64,000 nt of DNA from Sclerurus mexicanus. Taxonomy: Eukaryota; Chordata; Aves; Passeriformes; Furnariidae. The notes below the pieces were generated by a model. It searched no databases. It was not told the origin of the DNA and saw nothing but the letters and a program-made list of their open reading frames with translations. The position numbers and the translations under genes were made by a program. Shown piece by piece: positions 12,421 through 26,401 of this stretch. The stretch covers positions 135,845 through 199,844 of the forward strand of contig VWZF01006736.1 of assembly GCA_013396755.1 (NCBI GenBank), in the 5' to 3' direction. Numbering within the stretch: position 1 is the first letter of the stretch; each line of letters opens with the position of its first letter.

Positions 12421-12970
12421 GGTCTTTGGTCACATGGGTAGTTCTATGGACTCTGGTGTCTGTATTGGCTGAAGGCTAGATTCAATTCTTCACTTGTTGG
12501 CTCCAAGTGCTATCTCAGATACTCTAGTTTATTCCAGATGGGGACTCTTGGATATGAAATAGACCCAGAGGTACACCCATGTCTCAAGTAGAGATCATAC
12601 CCACAATCTCCATTCACTTACATGTCTTCCTAACTGGTATACAGATACATACAGACTCATAGGTTTGCACTGCTACAGTCTGGGTTGAATCTTTTACTTG
12701 AGGTTTGATTCACTAGGGCCATGAATAAGGCCCTAGTGCTATTTCAAATACCCTAGATATTTCTGTCTGTGGAACTGGTGGACACGACACAAGAACTAAG
12801 ATGAGACTTTGTCAGCTAAAGGGGAGCTGAAGAGCTCTAGATGCCTCTATATAAATGGGGTGAATCTCCTACTGTCAATGTCTAAAATTCAGAAGGAGGC
12901 AATGATATAACCAAATTCTGTGGCTAATGTTTCATAACAGATATCTTTACGTGAGTCTGCTCCCGGTAGG
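12421..12970. repeat. Possible decayed old repeat with internal duplication
   Basis: Two related phrases, near 12506-12530 and 12732-12756, share the pattern AGTGCTAT-TCA-ATACxCTAG, suggesting an internal duplication or two copies of one old element. A perfect stem-loop lies at 12711-12738. The next segment (12975-13120) resembles the old repeat family listed elsewhere. Family membership of this part is a guess. Confidence 0.35.
12711..12738 (+). repeat. Perfect 10-bp inverted repeat, 8-base loop
   Basis: The arms CACTAGGGCC and GGCCCTAGTG are exact reverse complements separated by ATGAATAA. This can be read directly. Transcribed RNA would form a stable hairpin. It sits inside possibly repeat-derived DNA, so it may be a palindromic feature of an old element. 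Confidence 0.9.
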
Positions 12971-12974
12971 CAAA

Positions 12975-13120
12975 CTCTCTGGACTGCTCTTTGGTGCCTA
13001 TCTCTCTCCACTAATCAATTAGGAAGCCTAAACACCCATTTTAGGCAGTCTGTGACTGCCTAATTAATGTTCTTAATTTTCCTAACTCCTAAAAGGGAAT
13101 TAGGAGATGACATAACTCTT
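12975..13120 (-). repeat. Old unclassified interspersed repeat, copy 3
   Basis: The block CTGCTCTTTGGTGCC followed by TATCTCTCTCCACT matches the CTCTGGAGGTxCCTAT-CTCTTCATT core of copies 1 and 2. It is followed by a mirrored arm of TAGGCA/TGCCTA words (13053-13078), as in the 35.6 kb copy. It is highly diverged. Confidence 0.4.
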
Positions 13121-13635
13121 TGAGTCTGTGCTCAAGCAGTCAGCATTTCATTATTAAAATTATGCAAGAGTCTAAAATCTGCTTCTGGACAATCTGATAA
13201 CTGCCTAAATCCTGATCCACAAGATGTGTAACATATGCCTATGCAATCTTTGGATTTTACATTATTTTATCCAACATATTTATTGCATATTCAATATGAT
13301 AGGAATAGGTTTAACCTCTGGCATACCTTGCCAAGTTCTGTGGCCCTGTAGATGAATGGGAGATGCCAAGCCCTTCAGGATTTGCTGCATAAAAGTAAAA
13401 TACTTTAAGTTTATTCTGAATTTGTTTTCATTTAAAAGTAGAAAATTCTGATTCAATTCATTCTATTTTGCTAGAGATTTGAAACTGCATCTCTCACCAA
13501 AATGTTCTAAGCATGAGGCCGGTAGATTTTCTGGGGTTTGCTGCTCACAGCCTCCCCTTGCAAGATGTGATGTTCCACTTCACAGAGAGTGATTAAATAT
13601 TCATTAAGCTAGTGAAAGAACAAGCTTCTCAGAAG

Positions 13636-13830
13636 ACAGAAAGAGTCTGGTACTTAAGGCAGTCACCTGGGAAAAAGGGAGATCTGGATTCCAGTCACTG
13701 CTGTAATGATTACTTAGTATTAAATACATACACCGGTTCACGAACTGGAACCCAGCTTCTTTTTTTCTCGTGGGGAGGGGGGTTGACTATCAAGCACTTC
13801 TCACTTTCTGTCTGTTGCAGTGATTACTTA
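13636..13830 (+). repeat. Possible fragment of another old repeat
   Basis: The phrase GGCAGTCACCTGGGAAA followed by GGGAGATCTGGATTCCAGTC resembles a common old sauropsid repeat as I remember it. The words TAATGATTACTTA (13706) and AGTGATTACTTAATT (13820) recur within it. Weakly similar phrases occur near 16670 (reverse) and 50040. No name is assigned. Confidence 0.3.
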
Positions 13831-16800
13831 ATTATCCGGGAAAGCTATGACTGAGGAGAACATGCACTGCTCTAGCAGGTGGGAGATTGTTCCATGTGGC
13901 AAAGAAAACTAAATATGCTTTTCTTAGGCCTTTTATTATCCAAAAGCTAGAAAAGGAAACCCCTTTCCTTAGGGAGTAAAATGTTATAAATCAAGACTTT
14001 AGAATCATGGAATCCCAAGTAGAAGACAGCAACTCCTCTAATTCTAAAGAAAGCTGCAGAATTAGGAGAAGGTTTAAGGCATATGCTTAGTCTCCACATT
14101 TCCTGAACTGTTTTATTGCCTAGCATGTCTTTGTGGAATACATCTTTTCTGTACAATCTGTAAGGAAACAGACTTCTAACACAGGCAGGACCACAGATTA
14201 TGCTACAAAAGTGCACCTGTGCTGTGATATTTAACAAAAATCCCTTGCATAACTGTACTTTCAAGTAAAATTCTCAAAGATGTTTTGTGTTGCTTCTGTA
14301 ACTCCTCTTGAAACCAATGTAGATTTTACCATGGGCTTAGGAAGGGGCAGATCTTTACCAGCAGAGATGTCTTTTATGCCTCATTTTTCTCATACAATTC
14401 CAAAAGAAGAAATATTAGAGTATATATTCTGTTAAACAAATGTCTCCAGAATAATTTCATTCTTGATACAAAGACAATGGATTTCTTTGATTATTTTTTT
14501 ACATGTATGTTTCTACACTAACAAATATAAAATTACGTAAAATGATGTGAATAATTTGAACCTCTGATATTCCTCAAGGAGATGTATAGCTCTGATTCAT
14601 CAGCAGAGCATCTAGGAAGTTTCAGAGGTTTGCTGCAAAAAGCAAAATAAATGTTGACTTGTTTATAGAACACATTGAAAAAGAATTAAAAAAACCCAAC
14701 CACACAAATCTTTTCAATATCACAATATGAACTAGAGGTAAATTTTGACCTGGAAAGATGAACAACAGGTTTTCCTTGCCTCAGAAAGAAGATGGAAGAA
14801 GTGGTTTATAAAAAAATAGGGGACTAGATTGACTTTTACATGAAAACAAATCGAAGTAGAAATTAAATACTCCCTTCTGGTATTTTGTATTTTCTCTTTC
14901 TTTCTCCTTCCTACCTGCGATTAGTCCTTTACTGTTCCCTTTTCTCTTTGATTTCTTTCCTCTTTTCCATCTGCTGTTTTTGCTTCCTTCCTGTGCTCTT
15001 ATCTCTCTATCCAACCACAGCCACCCCAGACTCACTTGCGCAGAATAATCATCAAAATCATCCTTAAATGAAGGATTTGGCTGCAAACTCACAGCTACTT
15101 CTTTCCGTCCCAATAGAACAAAATATTTATCCAGAAAGGCATGATAGGAAAGCTAGGATCCTCTGTCTCTGAAAACAGAGTCTTTGAACTTTTCAGCCAG
15201 AGGAAGTTTTCTGTTGGCTATCACTTATGAAAAACATGTTGGCTTTGTTCATTTTTGTTCTTATTCACTACAGTTCAACAACCTAAAAGAAATATCTAGG
15301 CCTTGATCCTTGAATCTACTGAAAGCACAAAGGAGAAAGAGAGGGGACTAGAAAGGAAAACTATTAGGCTATACTTAAGCTAGTGTGTGCTCTTCCAGAC
15401 TGAAAGGGAGCAAGATTAAGGATGAGATGTGGATAGCATCAGGCAAAAGATACAGAAATTCTCCCTAAAGCCTCTGTACTTGTCTGCTGCTAATAACCTT
15501 TTTTAGTTTCAACATGCCAGCAGCTTTCTGCACTACCTACCTTTCTAAAAAATAAAAGTATAGAAGACATTTTAAATAATTCCAAATTTAGCCATGTTAA
15601 GAAAAAAAGAAGTAAAGAAATGAAAAGCCAGTGAGTTCCTTGGTGTGGGTCAGAAGCACTGAAGCAGATGGCTCCCTCTGAGGGGGCAGTGTTTCACTCC
15701 TGCTCTGGCATCTGAGATTCAAGTTCCAATTAACCCCTAAACTGGGAAGTACTCAAGATTGCTGCTAGGTCACATTTTAATTAAAATTCAGATGATTCTT
15801 GGAACACATGGTGATCCTCATAAAATAATTTTACTCGTAACTGGTTTACTATTGTCCCTATTCCTCTTTCTTCCCTAGGCCTTCTTACTCTAATCAAGGA
15901 ATCAGCGACAGGTCTCTCCCCTCTCAAAGCAAAGCCTGGTCCCCATCACATGACATGCTGACAGTCATTTTAAAGGAATGACTCTAAATTAATTTAGAAA
16001 TGCCAGACTCATCATTTATGTGTGCAGCCAATGCAATTGTATAGAATTAAAAATCCATCAAGAGCTTTAAAGCAGCAGAGATACTTCTTATGCTTCTATC
16101 TTTCTGTTTCAGTTTCTGGCGCTCAAGTGAGTAGTAAAAGAGGAGCTGTGTCACTAGAACAGACAGTCAATAAAGTCTCTCTGTCAAAAAAGTCACTTGA
16201 GTGTCAACAGGCTGAGTAAGGTATCATACTCTAGCATGTACAGTGGCCAAAAAAAGATAATTAGACACTTATTTAGGGAATCATGAGAGACTCCATGCTG
16301 ATTTCTCTGACATCAGTGGTAATCAGTAGGAAAGGGACAACAAGGAGAAATTATATATCCAAATTGCTTTCTCTTAAGTACTTCTATATCAGATCTTCAA
16401 TTAGCAACAAAACTGGGTGTTTAAAGCTCTTAATGAAGAAGAAAAGCAAGTATTCTGCAGCCTTCTCAGTCTGTGGGTATGAATTTATAGGTATGCATGC
16501 CCTAACTGTGCCCCTTTGGACCAGCTTCAGAAGGAAAGGTGTGAACATGCACACTGAATACACGCCTATGGAATGGAGGATCATCTTAGGGTTATACCAC
16601 ATGCTGAGGTGCACATAGAACCTGGCTGTTCCACCCCTAGGTGTGCAGTTTAAGATCAGAACCGTTGTATAATGTAGTTAAGTGATTTAACCACTAGACT
16701 AGTGTGTAATAGTTCGGAAATGCCCAAATGAATGAAGGGTAGTCTGAACAGGTCTAGCAAATAAGGTTCTTCTGGGAACTTCTCTCTCCTATTAGCATTC

Positions 16801-17370
16801 TGAAGCACCAATATTCACAAAGCTGCATTCTAAAAAGGTCATTCCAGTTTAAAAGAAAAAAAGAAAAAAAGAAAAGGAAATAAAGAATGTGACTTAGCAC
16901 TCTTGGCAGTGAAACCTTAAGGAAAAAATTGCTTTCTGAATCTTTTGTTTCCATGACTGACTGCCTGCAAACTGTTCAAAACTAATGTAGTCAAGTGAGA
17001 ACTTGGCATTAAAATATGAGTGACACAAAAAGGAGGTAGATTTGATAAAATACAAAAGAGACAAGGTCTCAATAACAACCTCCATGGTCCTCAACCCTGT
17101 AGCTGAAAACAGTAGAAGGCAGGATGTAAGAATTTTTGAGCAGTGAGTAAAAATGTTAATAGGTCAATTGGAACACGAAGCTGAGATTGCAAGAGAGTTT
17201 TTGGAAGATGGCATATGTGTATTCAGCTTCAAATTCAATCAGGATCATCTTGGAACATTTAAATACTCCATATATTTACTTGCATATTTAATATATAGAA
17301 GTTGCCTGTAATACTATCTTATAAGCATCTTAAAAAAAAAAAAGGCCAGTACTTACTATTTGTTGTTAAA
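13831..17370. other. Unique noncoding DNA
   Basis: AT-rich single-copy DNA. Open frames of 105-111 codons (for example 13947-14264 minus, 14781-15113 minus, 16283-16618 plus) have no recognisable domains and no splice context. A C/T-rich stretch lies at 14888-15000. Confidence 0.55.
16851..16884 (+). repeat. A/G-rich (AAAAG)-like simple repeat
   Basis: A run of AAAG and AAAAAAAG units, purine only, with no adjacent element. Confidence 0.7.
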
Positions 17371-17395
17371 TCTAAATAATCTAAATAATCTAAAT
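17371..17395 (+). repeat. 9-bp tandem repeat TCTAAATAA
   Basis: Two perfect TCTAAATAA units are followed by a partial third (TCTAAAT). Confidence 0.9.
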
Positions 17396-18025
17396 CTGAA
17401 CAACTGAAGTCTATGAAGCCTGTCTTGGGGACCACATGGAATTAATTTTTCTTCTGATAATTTTCTTAATAGCACTTTCAGGCATTAGTCACTATAGCCT
17501 AGTCAGAGCTGCTGATACTCTGGAGACACTCCTAAAAGCCTGAAAAAAATCCAAACATTTTTAGTGCCAGAAAACTCGTTCATATAAGGGACAAGGTATA
17601 GACAACTGTAGTTTGACAGTACATTTCTAGTAAAATGAAGTTTACAGGACATGCTTCTGCCAGCCAGCCATGTCCTCTAGATACCTCTGAAGTCACTGGT
17701 TTGGAGAAAAGAACATTTGCTGAAATGCCACCACCATTTCCTTTCACCAACTCCGAGTAATTTCAGAATTCCCCCTGCCAAGTAGTACTCAGAATTAATG
17801 AAAAAACAGTGACGTTAACAGCAAATTACTTAATTTCTAGGATGTGAGAAGAATTGCAGCTTACATTAATGAAGCTCTTAGTTTTGAGAGTGAAAACTAA
17901 GTCCTGTAGTTCATCATCACAGAGCAAATGAAACTCTAAAGCAGACAGACAGTAAAATTTGGGGAGTATTAGTTTGTGCACTGTCCAGTTTGGCACAATA
18001 TTTTGTCTTTATTCTATTTTTAAGT

Positions 18026-18043
18026 AAAAAAAAAAAAAAAAAA
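18026..18043 (+). repeat. Poly-A run of 18
   Basis: An uninterrupted A run with no retrocopy or polyadenylation signal in front of it. Confidence 0.85.
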
Positions 18044-19404
18044 CCAGGATAGAATAAAAAGAGATGTGGTTTTGATATACACTTGTTATTTGTGTGCATA
18101 TTTATATGGTTATCTGAATTGATCATCTAGATACTGTAAAGAAGAAATGGACTAGAGGGAAAATTAGACAGTACTGCTGTTTTCTACAGTCTCAAGAAAA
18201 TATAAACCTGCTGATGTAGATCCTGAGGACTTTTTTCTTTCTTTTTCTTTATGCTTTTCCTGACCTAAATGCGTTTGCACCGGACTTTAAGATTCAGCAC
18301 ATCTGTCTGATACCCTTTTTTTTTTTTTTTGCTAGGGGCCTCCAGAGCCCTCTCTCTGCTTTCCCTTTTTTATCAACCACAACAGAAGCCATGTGCAAGT
18401 TTAGCCCTATTGCAGATCATCTGATTGTCAATAACACTTTTCCTTAACTCCCTTTACCCCCATCCTCCTGTCACAGCTGGCATTGAGTCCACATCCACTG
18501 GATCCAATGTCAGAGAGACCCTTGTCCTGGCATGGATGTGTCAGTGTAACATGTTTAAAAAGACCAGTGTGTAAAGCTATGTTTGACTTGCAAGTTCTTG
18601 AGTGGAAGATACTGCCTTGCTTTCATTTCCTGTAGTGGGTTTCTACCCCCCAAAAAAATTACCAAGAATGTTGGCATGTAACAGACAAAATACATTAATT
18701 TTATGCAGGTTGGGTTGAAGGCAGCCCATTCCTTTTAAAATATTTTGGGAATGATCGTGACCAAGGGGAATGGAAACATTTATATTTTTTGTTAGTTAGA
18801 GGGGGTTAGCATTGCATGCTTCTATGAGAGGTCATTGCTTAGACTCCTTTTACAGGCAACAAAAGTCAACAAAAATATGCTTTTGGGGAGTGATTCTTCT
18901 CTTCTGAAAGCAGATGTCTAAATATGTCATATGAATTGAACTCTACAAATATCTAGTGTACGCAATTGCCTAAATATCTAGACAACTAATTTATATGTAA
19001 CTGTCAACATATAAAACATCTCAGGTTGGCCCAGAGGAACCTCACCCATATTGTATTCCTTCAGGTACAGATTAAGGAAAATCACTTAAATACACATCTG
19101 AAATATATGAAGATACTTCAGCACTCTCATCAACTAGACCTTCTCATAAAAAGTTCATATACCCAGCTTGTTTGTACATCTTTATACACCTTATACATCC
19201 ACTGCTGAGATCCTCCAGAACAAATTTCTTTTTAAAGGTTGGAGTGGTCCAAAATGAAGCAGAGGAGTTAGTTTTCAAGTGGCATGGATGGTCACAGGCA
19301 CTCTGACCTATTCAGCTGCTACAGGGTTGAGTGGTATATTACTCAGACAGCACGATGTGACCCATACATTTATTTGTTTATTTTATGTGAAGAAAAAAAA
19401 AAGA

Positions 19405-19432
19405 AATTATATATTATAAATTATATATTATA
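19405..19432 (+). repeat. Perfect 14-bp AT tandem pair
   Basis: The unit AATTATATATTATA occurs twice back to back within a longer A/T-only region (about 19391-19440). Confidence 0.9.
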
Positions 19433-22400
19433 CATTTAAAAATTAACACAATTCTATTGAAGCAGTAAATAAATACAATTTTAGGGCAAATGTATTTTTC
19501 TTATGGTTCTTTGGATTTTAGTGTATTATTTTTATGGCTGTTTTGAGGTAACTCAATTTAGTCTATACTTTTTGTATACTGAGCAACAGAAAATTCTTTC
19601 AAGAAAACACTCAAATTAGAAGAAAAATGAACACAGATTATCCTCTTTATTCCCTCCAGTTTTACACTTCATACCTTGAAAAATATTGAAGTGATGAGAT
19701 ATCTCTGACTCCACCTATTCACATGCCTTAGGGAATGCAGTTTATTTGAAGGGACCCATCTTTCCTTACTCATTGCATTGTCCTATTGGTTTTCCTTGTC
19801 ACCCTCTTTTTGTTTTTTTTTTTCCATTTTCCCCTAACTGGAAATTAATTTCTTTCTGACTATAATGGTTATTTCCGTGCTCTTTATCTAAGTATTTAAT
19901 TTGATATTTGATTTTAAAAAAAATTTCTTCTGTTGTTGGTTTGCTCAACTATGTATTGCTTTAATGATTCTTGGTAGGCTTCCTATGCATTGATTAATGC
20001 AAATAAATAAAATGTCAGTATTTATGGTAAGAAAGAATATTCATATTTCCTATATATTAGTAATCTAACTCTTTTGTTCTCTTTCTTCCTCTAAATGCAA
20101 TTACATCACAAAATTGATCTTGCTCCTCTTCAACGCATATCCATAAAGAAACAAACAAAATTCTACAATTAATGTGAATCTTAATTGCTTCTTATACGTG
20201 AGAAACATTTGGAAGGAAAAATTATTTTTTTTTCCCAGTCTGTGCAGCATGAGTATTATGCATCATAAATGTAATAACTGGTTTTTCATGTGCAATATAA
20301 ACAAATAATTATTTGTGAAAATCTGAAAAAATATTCAAAACTATTATTTGTGGAGAAATCTCCCAAAATATTTTCTCATTTCATTTGGGAGGAACTCTGT
20401 TTAGCTACTCAGAATAGAACAGATATCTACAATAAAGAGCAGCAAGACACAATGTCTCATCAACTGAAATGAAAAATCTCATTTATCTAATCACACACTC
20501 CTATTATATTTGCATTATACCAAAGTGCATCAGTTCATCTAATGTAGGACTTGAGCTAGGAATATAAAAACAGGTGATGAAAAAAGAAAAGTTCTTCATA
20601 TCATTCCCTTGCTAGGCTAATTTTCAAGATGCTGTCATATGCTGTGAGAATATCCAGACTGCAAAGCCAGACATAGGAGGGGTAGAAGTGGATATGTTTA
20701 TGAGTCTTATCTCCTGAGGACATTACACCTTCATCCAGAATAAATTTTCTGGAAAAAATATATTAGATTATAATCATGACCAAAGGGTTTTCTCACCTAG
20801 CTGATAGGAAGCTATCTTTGCAGATTCTTACATCAGGGCGCAATGATTCTTTTGAAAGTATTTACATAATTATTGACAACTCAGACAAATTTGTGACTTA
20901 TGTGTTGGGACCTGTTGTTCTCAGAGTTCCAAAATAATTAGCAATAGCTGCAAATTGTTATAATAGCTCTCCTGTTAAATATCCAGGAACACTTGGTGGT
21001 GTTGGCTTGACCTACCAAGCTACCTTTTTTCTTGAATTAAAACATCTGCTCTAACATACGGTCTGTTGAATAACTGCATTAGTCAGAATGGTAGAGAAAA
21101 GGCATGAAAATAAGAGAGTAAGAAAATAGGGACAAATATTTATGAGAAAATCATAGTTAATGCATGTTTGGAATCAGACATCAGTTGTTCACTAGAAAAA
21201 TACAACTGCAATCCGTAGCACTAAAAGAAAAATCAACTACTAGAACTGATTGGAAAATGAAGCTTCAGTTGCCCAGGAATCTTCACATTTTAGAATGCAT
21301 TTGTCTTTAAAATGTGTGAAATATTGAAATCTCAAATTATTTCCTGTCATAGAAAACCTGAAATATTTTTTATTCATAACTTCAAATAATCCTATTACAA
21401 ATAATTACTTTGATAAAGCCAAAATGTTTTATTCATAAAAAGCATAATATTATCATCTGAAATAGGCACAACAGTGTTCAAAACTCCATTTTGATTTTGA
21501 TCTATTCAGAATCATCTAGTGGATCACAAAAGAAATGTTCTAATGAAATAACTCAGGAAGGCATCCTCAAAACTATTTAAGACATTTTTTAACTGACACT
21601 GCATATATAGCAATTGAATCAGGAAAGAGTGCTTCCTCATCCACAACTTCAATTATGAATTACATGTTTCAGATATCCCTCCATGGCAATACTCACAATC
21701 CAGCAGAGCTAGCAATATAAATCACAGGGCATAATGTAATGGAAAGGCAACTTGATAGAAAAACATCCTGCAATTTTAGCAAACAGCATGTGCACAGTGT
21801 TGTTTTACGACATGGAGGGTGCTCAGTAAATGCTGATTAGCTTCTACACAAGCTGCAGAAGCCTACTGAGTTTGACATGACATTTCTCCATAGCCACAAG
21901 GGCTGTTTCAGAGGACTTTGGCAACAAGAAAAAGCCAACCTTAGTTCTCATATTATCTACTGGTATGGATTGGGCCAGTTGACCATTCAGCTAATATGCA
22001 CTCAGATTTGGTCTGAGTTGGGAGTCTCACTAAATGGTCCCTAGAGGTGGGCATAGGAGGATTCTCACAAAGATTGCTATATCCAAAGTCATATCTGTTT
22101 GACAAACAATCCCTGTGGTGAGCTCTCACATATCTCATTTCGCTTTCCTCCTAAAGTTTTCCTCAAATTCTCATGTTAAGTTAAATGCTGAACTTGCCAG
22201 GCACTCAGGAAACAAACAACCACCATAAAAAAAGGGGACAGGCTGCTAATGAAACACAGCAAAGAACGGCATTTCCATACTATTACTGTGATGAGGCTTT
22301 AGAGGATGCAGTGGCTGACTGTGACATTTCCAGTGTGATATCCTCTACTGGCAGTCAATAAGAAAAATTGAAAGAATATTTTAACAATTTTCAGTGAAAA

Positions 22401-24625
22401 GATTTTGCCTTCCCAACAGTCTCTAAACTTCCCCTCCTAGGCTGAAATAGCATGTGACAGTGACTTTTTAGCTGAAAGGTGACACAGTTTCAGAAAAGAG
22501 AGGCTCATGACACCCAGTAGTCAGAGGACTGTGGTACCCTTCCTGGAATTGTGGATTTCAAATTCCTTTAACCAAGAGAGGGACTTAACCTCAGTCTTGT
22601 ACAACACAGGTAACCACTTCACTGAGGGTCACCATTATTCATTCTTCTCTGATATTTTGTCTTGAGCCTAATCTTTTAAATATATTAGAGGTATGAAGTG
22701 GATACTGTACAGCAGTGAGTTACTTCTGGAATGGGAAAAAGAACGAAGTCAGTGTTCTTGGGCAACCTAGAATGTCAGCAACTGGAACCATGATGGATGC
22801 AAAGGCCTTTCAGGATCAACCAGGTTTTAAACAGAGATCCTAAAGAAATAAAATTTGGATTTCAATTCATAAAACAGTAGCGAAACACTAAAGTGTCTTC
22901 TAAATCTCTTTGTGCATGTCTTTTCTTCTCCTTCTATAATTTTTTGTTTTGTTGTTCACTTGTGTCCTTGTGATTAGATTTAAATATCAGTATTCTCTAT
23001 AAAACAGATCACTGTATGCTCACTTTTGAGGAGATGCACCTGTCTTTTGTCCCTAATGTATGTGCTGCTCAGTCACTATTTAAGTTTTTCAATAGTGAAG
23101 CTGTAATACAGACCACAGGCTGCAGATTTCTGTACCTATGCCACCCTGCAAAATCAGGCCATTGCAAAGTGCTCTACATTGACTGTCAATACTGCTCTCC
23201 AGTTTCATTTACTTTAATACTGACTTTGTCAAGTTTTTCTGAATAAATTGACCATTGGAGAGAAAAAGGAAAAAAAAAAAGGAAAATAAAAGACAAATAC
23301 TTGCTGGAATTCAGAGGTGTATTCATGCCTTTGGAGTGCTAGTGATAAAATTGGAAAATAAAATTACTCTTACTGCAGACCTTGCTTGGAATGGTTAGCA
23401 AGAGTTTGTGACCAGCTTCAGTTCTTCAGATATTTAATAAAAACAACTGAAAATCTTCATACTCAGGTTTGAGTAAAGCCAGTCTTCAATGGGCACAATA
23501 AAAATTGTGCGTTTAATCTGAATGCACTTCAGGTCACTGCTCAGAGTTGCTCTTTGTAAGAAAACCACTTCCAGTTTCCCTTTCTAATAGCTATAGAAAT
23601 TTTTTACGGTGTGGGGAAACATATGATCTCTTAGGCAGCTTCAAAGAAGACAACCTTTTCTATGTCAGCTTCTCTGCCCAGAATAGTTCTCCAGCAAACT
23701 CTAACAAAAATCCAAATTTTTTATTTGGATTTTGTTAATGGTGCTTTCTCTGAAAAGATTATCTTACCCCTCACAAAGCTTTCCAGTTCTATTTTGCTTC
23801 ACTTTAGATTTCAAGCCAGTCATTTGTGGAATGATTTGCATTTTGTAGGATTGGTCTTGACACACCTTTCTGATAGATTTTTTCTCAAACATGAGAGTTC
23901 TTATGGAAATGACACTTGGCTTTATGCACTTTCCATTTCTTATCCCTGACAGCCTGTGCAACTCACACAAGCCGGCACGTTCTCAATCTGTGGTGTCCAA
24001 CTGAGATTATCACTGAGATTAACAACTTGTTAATGTCAGTGGCATTTAGAAGCCTCTGCACTGAGCTATGAAATAATTCACATGTAGAGAAAATCCCCAA
24101 AATAGGCACTTGAAAAGAGTGCTTGCAGACAAAAAAGGTGTTAAATATCCACTATGAGATTTTGCCGAACAGATCTGATGCTCCCAGAATAAGAGTAGGG
24201 ACATTGGCCAGCACTCTTGGGATGGCCAGGCTAGTTAAGATGACATAATACTTTTAGCATGATGTTGGTTCTTAATTCCAGATGCTTTACCTGTGATCAT
24301 AGAAACCCAATTTCGGGTCTCCCTTCCCATACCCTGTAAAAAATGTAGATTCATTATGTGGTTCTTCAGCTTTCTACTTACTGTTCTTGATGTGATATAC
24401 TGCCACTTATTCTTTGGCCTTATTCTGTCCCAAGTGCTCTAAAAGCTATCCATTTGTTGTAAAACAGGCTTTACTCTATGAAAAAAAGCAAGTTTTGGCT
24501 CTGCTCCACTTCACCCTTTTTATGACACTCCAGTGGTGAAAAAACAGAAGAGATCCATATAATAAGGAGTTTGTCCTTAAAAGTTTGCTCAAGAAAAGGC
24601 AACTTAGTTCCAAGTATTTTTAAAG

Positions 24626-24668
24626 TTTTTTTCTTTTTTTTTTGTTGTTGTTGTTGTGGGGGTTTTTT
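24626..24668 (+). repeat. T-rich and TTG simple repeat
   Basis: T runs are followed by about five TTG units and then GGGGG and more Ts. Confidence 0.8.
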
Positions 24669-26401
24669 TCTATTTTTCTTTCATCCCTCGTGTTAAGTCA
24701 TACTGAAGAACCTACTTTTCTAAATTCAACTTTTTACCTTAAGCTTGGACTGTACATAAAGTCACAACTTGCATTCACTGGGCACCAAATTTTGAAGAGT
24801 TTGAAATTGGAAGGTGGTAATAAAACTCAATAGCTACTTCAAACATGTAAGAGGAAATGTATATTGGCAAGTGTACAAAATATTTTAAAATTTTGTATCT
24901 GATTTCTTGCAAAATATAAGATCTTACTATAGGTATCTAAATAATCACACACTCAAGTAGTGGATATGTGATCACTGCAGATGTACTACCACCCTAAAAT
25001 TATTTCAGAGTGTTTATTCATCTGAATGTCTCCTCTGGTAGCCAGGTAGCTTTAGGTCTATACACAGCATCACTTGTGACCATAAAGTATAGACAATATT
25101 AAATAAGAGCATGCTTTAAAGATTGGCCTTTCTATTCTTGCAACATATCCAACTTGAACATTAGGCACATTACAAAGAACCTTATTTACTTGAAAATTGA
25201 CTGACTGATATTTTTCTTGAAATAACATTATGCCAGTAAGTCTTGATACTGTCTAATATCAGAAAGCCCCAAATAAAACTTGCCATTTCGTGTGGTATAT
25301 CTGCATTAGGCAATCAGATTCATCTGACTGCCACTAATCAGAGCCGTTACAGGTGAGCGAGGCAGTACCACGCAGAACAAATACAGGCTTTGGTCTTGGA
25401 AACAATATATCCATATTAGAACGCTAGGGCACTTTGAACAAGAAAGCTTCCTCCTCTGCAGGGCTAATTAGTTCAGTTCAGCATTGTATTCCTGTGATCA
25501 CAGTGTTTCATGTCATAGGGCTATCAAGTATTATGTGTTGGTCTCTATAGTGTAAACATAAGCAGTCAATAACTAGGGTATTACTTATTAACAAGGTGCA
25601 GAGTACTAAATCCAAGGAGATTTCCTGTCAGGGTCAGCTCTCTTTTTGCTTTTTCTGTTGTTGGAATAACCTTTCACTTGAGTTTTTACTGCTTAGACTG
25701 CATTTTAGTGGGGTGTTGGTGTGTGTCGTGGGCTAAGCTCCCTGCTACTAGTAAAATCTGTTCTTTCTGCTCCTACCTGTGCAATACTGCTGCTCACCTT
25801 ATGTCACTGTAGATGCTCAGTCTGTCTTCAGTGATCCAACTAATCTTATCAATCCTTTGAAAGCTACCCCATCATAACACAGCAGTGACATCAAGTGTTT
25901 AGGTTCTGGTAGGTCACCAAACTGAATCATTCTGACAAGTGCCATCTTAGCAGAAAGGAAAGAGAGCAAGTAGCTGTTACCAGTGGAGGAGAAAGGTGGA
26001 AACAGGAAGGGGTAGCTGGGAGCATCTCCCCCTTTTTTAGGGCAGCTGTTAGGTGAGGCCAATTTCTAGGGAAACCATGATCTAAGAAGACAAATTAGTA
26101 GTGGATCCCAGACTAAAAATCTCCATAGACGTGCACAATCTACATCTGCAAAAGCCATGGTCCCATGCTACTATTTTGTCTCTTTTGTGGTAGCCAGAGG
26201 TAAATTCATCTTTGTAAGGTTCAACCAGCCCTTCTGGAAATCATAGCTCCTGAGTTATGAGCGCATTAAATCAGATCTTCACATGATCTATTTAAAATAA
26301 AATATGCCTAAAAGTCACCCAAATTTTTTAATAAATGGAGAAAATTTTCATATTGTATGCGCAACTGAAAAATAGTTACGGTGTGGGAAATGCTTTCCAC
26401 G

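Larger units (their letters stand above)
17396..26400. other. 9 kb of unique AT-rich DNA, no gene seen
   Basis: No gene or mobile element is recognised. Simple tracts are poly-A at 18026-18043, poly-T at 18316-18330, a 14-bp AT tandem at 19405-19432, A/G-rich sequence at 23261-23290 and T/TTG-rich sequence at 24626-24668. Open frames up to 95 codons look like chance. Very old unrecognised repeats may be hidden here. Confidence 0.55.

Noticed and set aside
15655..15740. tRNA-derived SINE fragment
   Set aside because: Only a vague resemblance to a box-B-like phrase, with no A box and no clear boundaries.
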